A DNA stretch of 64,000 nucleotides from Clytia hemisphaerica (lineage: Eukaryota; Cnidaria; Hydrozoa; Leptothecata; Clytiidae), in the NCBI GenBank assembly GCA_902728285.1, contig CACVBU010001128.1, positions 1 to 64,000 of the forward strand. The letters run 5' to 3'. Shown here piece by piece: positions 1-8,784 of the stretch. The number at the start of each line of letters is the position of its first letter. The first letter of the stretch is position 1. The position numbers and the translations under genes are program-made. The notes under the pieces are model-generated. The model was not told the DNA's origin, did not search any database, and saw only the letters and a list, made by a program, of their open reading frames with translations.

Positions 1-704
1 TTATCCATTCTTGGTAAACTAACAACAAAAAGTGAAATTTTGTCCTTTCAGGGGCTTTGTTACCATGTTACCTAATTATCCAGCAAATTTCATAGACTTT
101 GAGACAATATTTATTGATTTATTAACAAAAAACGATTTTTCCAACTTTTTGACATGTCACAGGACTTGCCTTTTTTAATGAACATGTCCAACAAGAAAAC
201 TGGAAAAGAAAAAAAGAAAAAGAACATTTTAGAAGTTGGGGCCGAAAGTGAGATACGGAAAAATAAACATTACGTCATACGTCATAGATCGCCTTTTTTG
301 CTTAATCTCTTTTTTCTCTATGACGTGAAGCTTTAGGAATCAGGCTAAAACGCCTCGGATCCAGTCTAAAAACTCACATAATAGATTCCGTACGTTATAG
401 ATAGCTTTTTGTTTAACCTTGGTAATATCGCCCGGAACCAAGTGAGAAGTAACGCTATTGCAGGCGGGACGCCCCGGTAGTACCGCAGGCGGAATAAGTG
501 TTTTAGACGATTTGAAATTAAACTACGATTTAACTATTCTTAAATTAAGACCCTTAGAAACAGTGTTGATTACTTGTAAAACATTTCTCATACATTTCTC
601 ATATATCTATATAGCTTGTTTTGGTAAATAAGAAAGGAGAGTAGAAGTCCGGTTTAGACACTTTCAAAAATCAGATTGATGCATACATTTTTGATGTTGA
701 AATA

Positions 705-963
705 CACTTTTTTTTTTAAGAAACTAGTTTTACCAAGCAGCCTCAATGTTTCTTAAGAACTCGGCCTTTTGAGCCTTAAATGTTTCTTACATGTTTCTAA
801 ACTTTTTGACATAATCAGCCTATTTTTCATGCAAAGATTGGAAGGTTCTTAAAAAACCGTGTTAAAAATGTTATTTTCTCATTCTCAGCCTCAGCATGTT
901 TCTTAGATGTTTCTTAGTTTTTAGGCATTCTGAGCCTCATGTTTCTTAAAAGTGTGTTTCGTG
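705..963. mobile_element. 259-bp MITE with TA target duplication (inserted in a dispersed repeat)
   Basis: Terminal inverted repeats begin CAC followed by a T tract and TAAGAAAC, and the other end is the imperfect inverse (GTTTCTTAAAAGTGTG then TTTCGTG). TA lies at 703-704 and 964-965. The paralogous repeat at 10561-10620 is the same sequence without the insert, with a single TA at the junction, so the ends and the TA duplication are read from an empty site. This fits a Tc1/mariner-type non-autonomous element. It has no coding capacity. Confidence 0.8.
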
Positions 964-1183
964 TATCGACCGATTTTCCATTTCCAGTTAATTCGATTCG
1001 AGTTTTCTCCCTTCGACCTGCCGTGTGAAAAATTTTTTGAAGGTTTCACCAAATTCTTGCATCAGCATTTTTATGTCACTTCTTTTATCAAAGAACAGAA
1101 AAATTTTGTAAATAGTTTTCTTTGGTTCTGTTTGGCTCGTGATCTGAAGCAATCATTGCCGAGAAGTTAATAGGTTGTATTCT

Positions 1184-1480
1184 GTAACACTTTTGCCCTT
1201 CTATACGAAAACTTTTATAAGAGCAAACTATATAAGAACATAAGGCTTCGATGGCCAGAATAATAAGAACAAGTTACATAAGAACATCTTGAGGCTTTGC
1301 GAACTCTAAAACTACTAAAACACTCGATTTCTTAAGAATTCGTACAAGAATACTCACAAATTGGTGAAAATAAGAACATTATAAGAACATTTTTTAAGCT
1401 TGAAACTCAAACTGCTTTAAAAGAGCATCGGAAGACTTCTTATAAAAGAACGTTTGAATCTTAAGTCTTTTTGATGTTCG
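1184..1480. mobile_element. diverged MITE related to the 19.7 kb element
   Basis: The stretch opens with ACACTTTTG and TTTTATAAGAGCAAAC and closes with CTTATAAAAGAACGTTT. It shares the internal motifs TATAAGAACATAAGGCTTCG and ATAAGAACATT with the well-preserved MITE at 19675-19928. The ends are eroded and no clean target duplication is visible, so boundaries are approximate. Confidence 0.5.
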
Positions 1481-1554
1481 GAATATTTTTGTTCTAGGTA
1501 CGAAGCTTCCACACCACAGTAAAGTTAGTGGTCTATTACCCAATGAAGTATAAG

Positions 1555-1826
1555 CCCGAAGGGCTAGAATCGAATCTCCTTGGTAGATTTGAAGCCAACA
1601 AATCCTACCAAAGTTGCGCGGCCTTGAGCGGCTCGCCTGTTTTTTACACAAATGACGGATTGAAACTAAAATTTACCTCTAAATTTCGAAAAAAATATCA
1701 ATCGTAAACAAAGACATTGCTAGATTCAATCTGTCGTCAAAAATGCGGCGCATTTCTTAAGGCTTCACTTTTTCTTGCCTGAGAAAGGCTAGAGATTGAA
1801 CTCTAGCCATTCGGGCTTTAAACTCA
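1555..1826. mobile_element. MITE-like repeat with AGCCCGAAGGGCTAGA ends
   Basis: The motif AGCCCGAAGGGCTAGA at the left is repeated in inverse at the right (CTAGCCATTCGGGCTTTAAA). The same pair of ends bounds 32633-32924, and single or damaged copies lie near 9080, 9257 and 34134. It is called as a short inverted-repeat element; no target duplication was confirmed. Confidence 0.45.
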
Positions 1827-2375
1827 ATGCTATTACCTCTATCGAATATGGAAGAGTAATATCTCAACAGGATGTCATGCTAAAGCCTAATTATCTTTAA
1901 TAGCTTTTTTGTCTCTAATTAAAGTCTTTTTATATTCCTTTTCTTAATCAAGAATACTTTATCGACTTTATCTCGCGCTTTCTCTTTTTATTAGTTTATA
2001 TTATGGACACACTCACCTTTAAATTCTTTCTTGCTTTACTTCTGTAAAAAATTCAAGCAAATTAGTCCATTGACTTTTTAGAATTTAGAATTTATTGATT
2101 GAGTTAATTGGCAAAGAATCGTGGTTTCACATACCACTGAAGTTGGAGTTTAATTATAATTAGAAAAGACTTAGAAAGTGTGGCCAAAAATGGGCAGTTG
2201 AAATGTTTTGTTAAAATCGTAAACTTGATTAATAAATATGCCTCCGTTTTTTTGAATTTTCAAAATTCCAAATTGTTGTAGAAATTCGAAAAAGGTGATT
2301 TAAACCAGCAGATTTGACAATATTGATGATAAAAATTTAGTTGATTTATTACAAGTTTGTTTTTGCGGACATAAA

Positions 2376-2875
2376 ATGGCCGGCGAAGAATCAGGTGGTT
2401 ATGAATTTAAAACAAAAGGGAAATTACCAACAAGCTGTCAGTGTTTGATTTGCCAAGAGTTGATAAGACAATGTGTTGAACTTCCCTGCCGTCATCCATT
2501 TTGTAGCAGCTGTTTGCTGAGATGGGAAGATCAAAAACGAAAAGAGAGGAAAGGCCTTGAGCAGTATGTTTTATCTTTTTTATTCATAACAATTTTTAAA
2601 GGTTTCATGTCTTTAGGGGGGGTGTTCTATATTGAGAGGGTGCCAAAAATATATTGACTGGTTAGGAGGGGGGGCTTGAAATCTTTCTCAGGATATCAAC
2701 AGAGTGGAAATTCTTTTGACATTTTTGTAAATTTCTCCCCCCCCAACCCTAGTACATACTTTCTGACCACTCCCTAACAGTTTCCTCAAAAATAAACGTT
2801 CCAATCTGCTTTTCCTTTTACAGAGAGAGAACCTTCAGGTGTATGCTTTGTAATCAAGAATATAAAATTCAAGAA
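2376..2875 (+). CDS. TRAF-like exons 1-2: RING finger
   Basis: Exon 1 (2376-2563) ends two bases into a codon before GTATGT; exon 2 (2824-2875) follows a TTTTACAG acceptor and completes the codon. Together they encode the RING: the CLIC pair, CRHPFCSSC, and the last CMLC pair in exon 2. Reading through the exon 1 donor gives only a short intronic tail ending near 2657, which is not coding. The RING ligand spacing is complete, so ubiquitin-ligase activity is possible. Confidence 0.88.
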
Positions 2876-5800
2876 GTAAGTCACTCTTTCGTATGGTTTC
2901 TTATTAGTTTCCATCAATGATTAAATAGTTTTTCCTAAGACCTTCCCAATTATCGTCTATTTTGTATCGGAAATTTGCACTCTCAATCCCTTACTCTAGC
3001 TCGCCTTAATTTCTAATTTTCAGTGCAAAAAAACACTTCTAAAACATTCACTGTGTCAGGGGCTTGGGAGTCTCCCCTACCCACTGAAAGATTTGGCTAA
3101 AACTTCGTTTCCGGTGAGGGAAACTTTGTTTTCATCCTCATTTGAAATTTAATGGAAATAAAGCATCCCGCTAGGTTTTTTGACCTGGGAACAATAACAT
3201 TTCCATTTCCATCGGGATTTCGATACGGTATTGAAATTAAATGAAATATAACTTTTTATTGCATCTGGTTTATTTAACAGAAGAAAAAGAACACAGTCGT
3301 AGACAACATTATCACTGAAGATATAGAAGTTTTGTGCAAACACCATGAGCAAGGATGTCCGTGGACTGGTGCTATCAACGATTTTATGGTATATGGTTCC
3401 AATGGTCCGATTTAATTCCTTGGAATATTTTGACAGTCTTTAAAAAATTTAGGGAAACTGAACATATGCTTTTTTCACATACCCGTAAAATCTTACTTAA
3501 AACCACTTAGATTTGTTATTGTTTGGGGAAATTCCCAAAAGACAGCCTTTTGAACGATTTTCCGTAAGGTAAAACTTTACGTACATGTCAAAAAAGCTTG
3601 AATAAAATTTTAAGATCAGCAACTTGTTTTATTGAAAGATATATTGTCTTCGTTTTATGTAATCAAATCTTTTTTCAACAGCAACACGCCAACACAGATT
3701 GTCCATACGTCGAAATAACGTGTCATTTTACGGGATGTGACGTACGCTTTTTACGTAAAGCGAAACAACAACACGAACAAGATTGTCCAATGAAAGAGAT
3801 GAACTGCGTTTACTGTCAAATGGCTTTTAAAGAAAGTGATGAACAGGTAAAATTGCTTTTCTTTAAATATTACAATAAAAAGCAACAATGGCAGTAATCT
3901 TGGATAAATTCCGAACTAAATCACAACTAGTAAACTTAGAAAATATCCGATGAAACCAATTTCAGTTTTACTCATAAGTCCCAGAATTTTTTTAGAAAAC
4001 CTGATACAGTAAGAAACGATATAATCTGCATAAGTGTAACTTCTTCGATCCTGAGAATGTCAATGTGGTTGAAAGCTACGCGAGTCTTTCTGTCCTCAGA
4101 GGTTAAATGTCATACAAAGTTAAACTTTCATGCTTATGGTCAATAGACGACATTCTGCGATGTAGAAGACATGTTCAAATCCCCTGTTAACGTGTTTATC
4201 AAGCATAAGATCTGTAGAACTTTACTGTGAAAAACAATAAATTTAGCACGTGGGGAGAAATTCACGTAGTCCTCTGAGCTTTACACACAATCATTTGTTT
4301 AACGAAAAGCTGGTAAAAACCCCTGCCATATTTTGATAGAACAATGTATACTATTTTTTGAAAAAATTCAAAACCCCGTCTTTATAAAAAAATGGTTCCC
4401 GCTAAATCTTTACGACGATTTTTAGTCACGTGACTGAAGTGCTTGATAAGAGATCGGGTGAGCCCTGGGTTCGAGGGCGGCCTAAAATTAGGTCTAAAAT
4501 CTGGATAGAAAAGTACAAACTTTCGGGAAGAACTTCCAAATCTTTATCGTTTTTGAATGGTAAATGTGTTATAAATATATTTCCGCGATGTCATAAATCT
4601 AAAATCTAAATTCTAGAATCATTATCGACAATGTTTAAAATATCCAACGAAATGTCCAAATCAAGGATGCGAAATAGTCTTTCCAAAGAATGAGGTATTT
4701 GAATTTAGGCTGCCAGCATCCTGTTGATCTGTTTTGCTATAAGCGATGCAAATCGTCCTCAAAAATCATGTGTGCTTAGCTTAGTTTCTTTTTCTTTAGT
4801 TTTGAGTGAAACCATAGTCATCATATAAAAAAACTGGTCTGGCAATGTATTGTTTTAGCTTTTTGTTCAATTTTCTTTTGTTACAAACAAAACACAAGTT
4901 GCGGTTTGCCTACCTTTTTGATCACATTACCAAAACCTCCTCTTGGGATTGGTCTATTTTCTATTCACATGATCAAAAAGGTTGTAAAATAAATCGATTT
5001 TGGTACCATCTTTTAACAATAAAAAGAGACAAAAGCCTTCAAAACTAGTGTTTTTATCAAAATTTTGTAAAGTTTCTGCCTTCATAGCCAAATGTTTTTG
5101 TTATTTTCTTTCAGGTTTCTGGTCATCAAAACACAGAATGTCTTTTTCAGACAATTAAATGTGAATTTGAAAATTTTGGTTGCAATGTTCAGGTATTAAC
5201 TCTTTCATCTGGCAAATCCAAAGCACTGAGATACGTCATACGGGGACCGTCCCGGACGCTATCATATATTTCGCAGTGATGTGGAGATGGACTGTGTTAA
5301 TCAAATTATAGACCCAAACAGACGGAAATTTTTTCTAAAGTAACAATTTTTCGTAGCGTCGAAAGAAGCGTATTAGGATGTAGATTTCAGAACTGCCTGC
5401 TCAGGTAAGTTGTAGCATGTCTCAAAAAACCTGAAAATTAACATAATTTTTGAAGGCCATAAGCTGGCGGAAAATGAGGAAACCAATGATTTGCTACGAA
5501 GGATTGGCTAAAAATAGAAACATGAAATTTGGACTGAAGCTGCACATCATTAAAAGGATCATTTAGCAAAAAAATATTTTTGAATATTTGCTGACATCAG
5601 CACATTTTTGCAAAATTTCGTATTTTGCTGATTTCTGCTGACCACAGCAAAATTTCGAAAAGTTTTTTTTTGTAAAATGATCCTTTTAATGATAATCAGT
5701 CTAAATTTCATGTTTCTACCATTAGCCAAACTGGAGATATTTAAAAACCAATTTTGCTGACGTCAGCACTTTTTGGTTTTTGCGCTTTTTCGCAAAAAAT

Positions 5801-8030
5801 AAGGGCGTAAACAATTAGGTAACACCCCTACAGGGAAACTTAATCATCGTATCCTTCGTAGCAAATCATTGGTTTGCTCATTTTCTGCCGGTCAATGGTC
5901 TTTAAAAATTATGTTAATTCTCAGGTTTTTGAGACATGCCATAACTTACCTGAGTGTTAATAAAATTAATTTTTTAACTTTTTTAAAAAATTAGGGAAAA
6001 AGTACTTCAAGACGTCATAAAACTTGAATATCTCAACACTAATGATCAAATAAGAGTGAAATCTTCACCTTAGATGCATACTATCGAGAGGAAGAAATAC
6101 ACGAAAAAAGATTTTGGAAAAATGATGACGTGATTGTTTTTTCAGCCAAAATATATTTTTGCTAATTTCTACTGATGTCATCAAAAAAAAAGATATTTAA
6201 ATTTTGAATTTTATGACGCCACCAATTATTACGTCATAAAGCACTTTTTCCCAAATTTCTCAAAATAGACAAAATATAAATTTTAAAGGGATAATCAGAT
6301 GGTCTGAGATTTTAAGGGTTCCTGTTCTTATACATGAGAAAACGTTATTCCCCAAGTAGTTTTGTCAACTGACAAGTCAATGTCAGGATATTCCACTTTA
6401 AAATTTCGAAATCTCAGCTCTTTCCAACGTGAAAGGTCCGCGAGAGGTCCCACTGTTTTTTTATTGAAGTTCCTGAGAAGTCCTGACTTGTCGAAGGTGA
6501 GATATATTTCAGGGGTTCTTGTAGAATTTTCTCTAAAAGAATCGACATTCTTGACTCAAAATAGGAATCCTCATGGTTTTATGTTAACATGATAAAAGGG
6601 AAGTAAAATAAAGTATAAAAGTGTTACCTAATAAAAGAAATAATTACAAAATGCTTTGCAGGATTTTACACTCTAAACCCCCTGATAGAAAGGTTTTCTT
6701 CGGAACCGACGGCGATAATACTAAAAATTTGCTCCTCAACGGTCCGCATAAACAAATAAACGAAAGTGAAAGCAAATGTCTCTCGGAATTTTGTGAGTTT
6801 GTAAGCCAACTCGGTTTACAATAACAAACTGGAAAGCGCGATGCGAGGATCCATAAAAAACATGGCGACTGCTTTTTGAGATCTTTTAAAAACCAAGAAT
6901 TTGAGTTGGAGATTAAGAAACACTATTAAAGTTTTGGGTAAGGAAAAATGCAGTCCGTTATTTTCTGTAGGTTCCGTAGTGAAATATCTCAATCTTGGCA
7001 ACCATCTGATTATCCCTTTAAGTACAGTAACAGCCAGCTCTGAAATGCGCTTCTTTTGACGTATAAATAACCATATCTGAGGCCCCCAATTTTCTGCGCC
7101 AGACTTATTTATTGCCATACACGAGTTACGTACTGTGAATTATCATCGTTTTGATCATCTTTTTTTCAGGTTCTTCAAAAAGACCATGACGATCACAAAG
7201 CAATGAACAGTCAACACCATCTCCGATTTGTCCTCCACAAATATAACGAATCGAAAGAAGAGTTAAACTCGATAAAAAATGAGTTATATATCGCTAAAAA
7301 CGAGTTAACTTCATTGAAAGACAGATTGACTGATTTTCAGATCGTGCAAGATGAATCGAATGAGAGAATCGATTTTTTGGAGGAAGAGCTACGGAAATCA
7401 AGGAATGAAAACGTGAAAACACTCGAACTCTTCCAAATGGTTTCGAACACAGTTCAATTACGCAGCCTTAATTTGAAATCATGTGAAGATCTTTTTCATT
7501 CAATTAGCGAAAAAAAATTTGAAGAAGAAGAATTTATACAAGTCGAGCCAATAAAAGCCGATGACAAAGTATATAATTTTGACGGTTTCAACGAATTATA
7601 CAAACTTTTCCCGAAATCAAATTTACCTGTTTACAAAAAGCGAATGGACAATTTGTTCAAGAAAATGGAAAAAGGGAAACTTTATTTCCATCAACAAAAC
7701 ATTTTCGTCAAACTCTCACCATTTCCTCGTAACAATAGTGAACAACTTTTCGTCTACCATGTCACAGACATCAACATTTTTCGAAACGATCCAATACGAC
7801 GCACCGTCTTCGCCAACGACAACTTCATCTTGATAGTTGATATTCGATCATTATATCATCTTTCCATGCAAATCACGAATTTCAATGAAGAGAATTCCGA
7901 ACTCTTCCTCGTCAGCCGTAAAAACCAGCAAAAGTTTTTGTTGAAATATGGTTACTATAACAACTATTTCAATTGGAATGATTTCAAAAACGAGAAGAAT
8001 GAGGTCATTTTCTATTTGAAGAAAAAGTGA
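2376..8030 (+). CDS. TRAF-like RING and TRAF-zinc-finger protein, seven exons
   Basis: Exons: 2376-2563, 2824-2875, 3281-3388, 3682-3846, 4617-4694, 5115-5192, 7170-8030, all with GT-AG borders and joining phases, giving about 509 aa, the usual TRAF size. A C3HC4 RING is seen at residues 23-72 (C23, C26, C38, H40, C43, C46, C69, C72), split by intron 1. Exons 3-6 carry a series of TRAF-type zinc fingers; the clearest is in exon 4 (CPYVEITC, GC, then HEQDC). Exon 7 begins with a probable coiled coil (about residues 235-300) followed by about 190 residues in which I do not see a canonical MATH/TRAF-C domain. TRAF proteins are cytosolic adaptors or E3 ubiquitin ligases downstream of TNF/Toll-type receptors; this role is inferred from domains. 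The start ATG precedes the RING by 22 residues, and an AATAAA lies two bases after the stop. Confidence 0.88.
3281..5192 (+). CDS. TRAF-like exons 3-6: TRAF zinc-finger array
   Basis: Four exons (108, 165, 78 and 78 bp) all start and end in phase 0, so they are interchangeable modules. Exon 3 has CKHHEQGCPW, exon 4 the full zf-TRAF pattern, exon 5 CPNQGCEIVF and exon 6 the C-x8-C-x6-C pattern. Cys/His pairs run across the splice joints (for example the exon 5 start NHYRQC completes the preceding finger). The array is typical of TRAF2/3/5/6-type proteins. Confidence 0.85.
5400..5954. mobile_element. 555-bp near-palindromic foldback element in TRAF intron 6
   Basis: Left arm starting CTCAGGTAAGTTG at 5400 is matched in inverse by AACTTACCTGAG ending at 5954. 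Pairing continues inward through matching blocks at about 5485-5505 and 5845-5865 (CAATGATTTGCTACGAAGG and inverse) and at about 5545-5560 and 5675-5690 (AAAAGGATCATTT and inverse), so arms are over 200 bp with a short loop. No target duplication is certain. It has no coding capacity. Confidence 0.75.
6287..7017. mobile_element. 731-bp element with TTAA target duplication in TRAF intron 6
   Basis: Ends AGGGATAATCAGATGG and the exact inverse CCATCTGATTATCCCT, flanked on both sides by TTAA (6283-6286 and 7018-7021). TTAA duplications are typical of piggyBac and Kolobok elements; the AGGG start suits Kolobok-type MITEs better. No transposase is visible. It ends about 150 bp before exon 7 of the TRAF-like gene. 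Confidence 0.8.
7170..8030 (+). CDS. TRAF-like exon 7: coiled coil and unrecognised C-terminus
   Basis: After TTTTTTCAG the exon continues the last zinc finger (DHDDHKAM), then a Glu/Lys/Asn-rich heptad region, then about 190 residues ending in FYLKKK and a TGA at 8028-8030. The tail is rich in alternating hydrophobic residues (for example FILIVDI and FLLKYGYYNNYF), compatible with a beta-rich fold. The usual MATH landmarks are not visible by eye. It may be a strongly diverged MATH domain or a different fold. Confidence 0.8.
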   Translation, partial: VLQKDHDDHKAMNSQHHLRFVLHKYNESKEELNSIKNELYIAKNELTSLKDRLTDFQIVQDESNERIDFLEEELRKSRNENVKTLELFQMVSNTVQLRSLNLKSCEDLFHSISEKKFEEEEFIQVEPIKADDKVYNFDGFNELYKLFPKSNLPVYKKRMDNLFKKMEKGKLYFHQQNIFVKLSPFPRNNSEQLFVYHVTDINIFRNDPIRRTVFANDNFILIVDIRSLYHLSMQITNFNEENSELFLVSRKNQQKFLLKYGYYNNYFNWNDFKNEKNEVIFYLKKK

Positions 8031-8031
8031 A

Positions 8032-8037
8032 AATAAA
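8032..8037 (+). terminator. poly(A) signal AATAAA of the TRAF-like gene
   Basis: AATAAA starts two bases after the TGA. This is unusually close, and further AATAAA hexamers occur at about 8355 and 8391, so the true cleavage site may be downstream. The gap to the convergent CEP192 stop at 8785 is only about 750 bp. Confidence 0.45.
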
Positions 8038-8286
8038 AATTTTTGTTGATTTCTGGTTTACACTTTTTTTATCTGCTTTTCCGCTTGAGATAAATATCTT
8101 CTCAAAAGGAAGATTCTGTTCCAATGTGATTCCATAAACGAATAGAACGAGAACATTGCAGAAAAAAATGAAAATGAAACACTTGAAAATTTCGATGGAA
8201 TACGAACGAATCCAAAGATGAATTTGTTTGGGAAGAAAGAGACTTTCTGATACCATTCGAATCGATTCAAAAGTTATTTAAATTTT

Positions 8287-8292
8287 TTTATT
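8287..8292 (-). terminator. candidate poly(A) signal of CEP192
   Basis: TTTATT on the + strand reads AATAAA on the minus strand about 490 bp past the CEP192 stop. No closer AATAAA was found on that strand. If used, the two convergent transcripts could overlap at their 3' ends. Confidence 0.3.
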
Positions 8293-8784
8293 TAAAAGAT
8301 TGCTACAATTTGTGCAATGGAATATTTTCATAGGTATCTACTTTACAGTTTTTTAAATAAATAGAAATATTTTTGTACATGAAAACAGAAAAATAAAATG
8401 ATAAAAAATGTTTCCTACGTCTCACGGTAATTCATACATGTTTTCAAACCACGTGCAATAAGAAATTTGTAAAACCACCCTTGATTTTCCGAGACCGAAA
8501 AATAATAATACGAATGCTATGAAAATTTGCATGAAAATCACTCATTGCTAAAAAGGAGGGGAATATAATTGTTACAAAATGCTAGAAAACTGAGCAAACC
8601 TTAAATTTTGACCGGACAAATATTTTTCTGACGATTTGCCAGTCTTTGACAATAAACTGAATTTGAAATGTCTAAAAAGTTGTTAGAGAAAATAATGAAA
8701 TTTTGAAATTCTTTTTGAATTACTCGAGTTAAACAAACAGTAACAAAACATTCGAAACTCGTTTCCAATCAAACGACGTTGCCA

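Larger units (their letters stand above)
1..2375. other. gene-free repeat-rich flank upstream of the TRAF-like gene
   Basis: No reading frame here looks like an exon of a known family. The stretch holds a dispersed repeat at about 540-1030 that reappears at about 10480-10670, a TA-flanked MITE at 705-963 inserted in it, a diverged MITE-like stretch at about 1184-1480 rich in ATAAGAACAT motifs, and a repeat at about 1555-1826 bounded by inverted copies of an AGCCCGAAGGGCTAGA motif. The promoter and any non-coding first exon of the TRAF-like gene must lie near the 3' end of this stretch, but no clear TATA or other core element can be called. Confidence 0.6.

Noticed and set aside
2564..2657. 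Extension of TRAF exon 1 to the first in-frame stop
   Set aside because: GTATGT donor at 2564 and exon 2 complete the RING; the extension is poly-G/T intron sequence.
4425..4490. Possible tRNA-like sequence on the + strand
   Set aside because: Only GGGTTCGAGGG resembles a B box; no convincing A box or stems.
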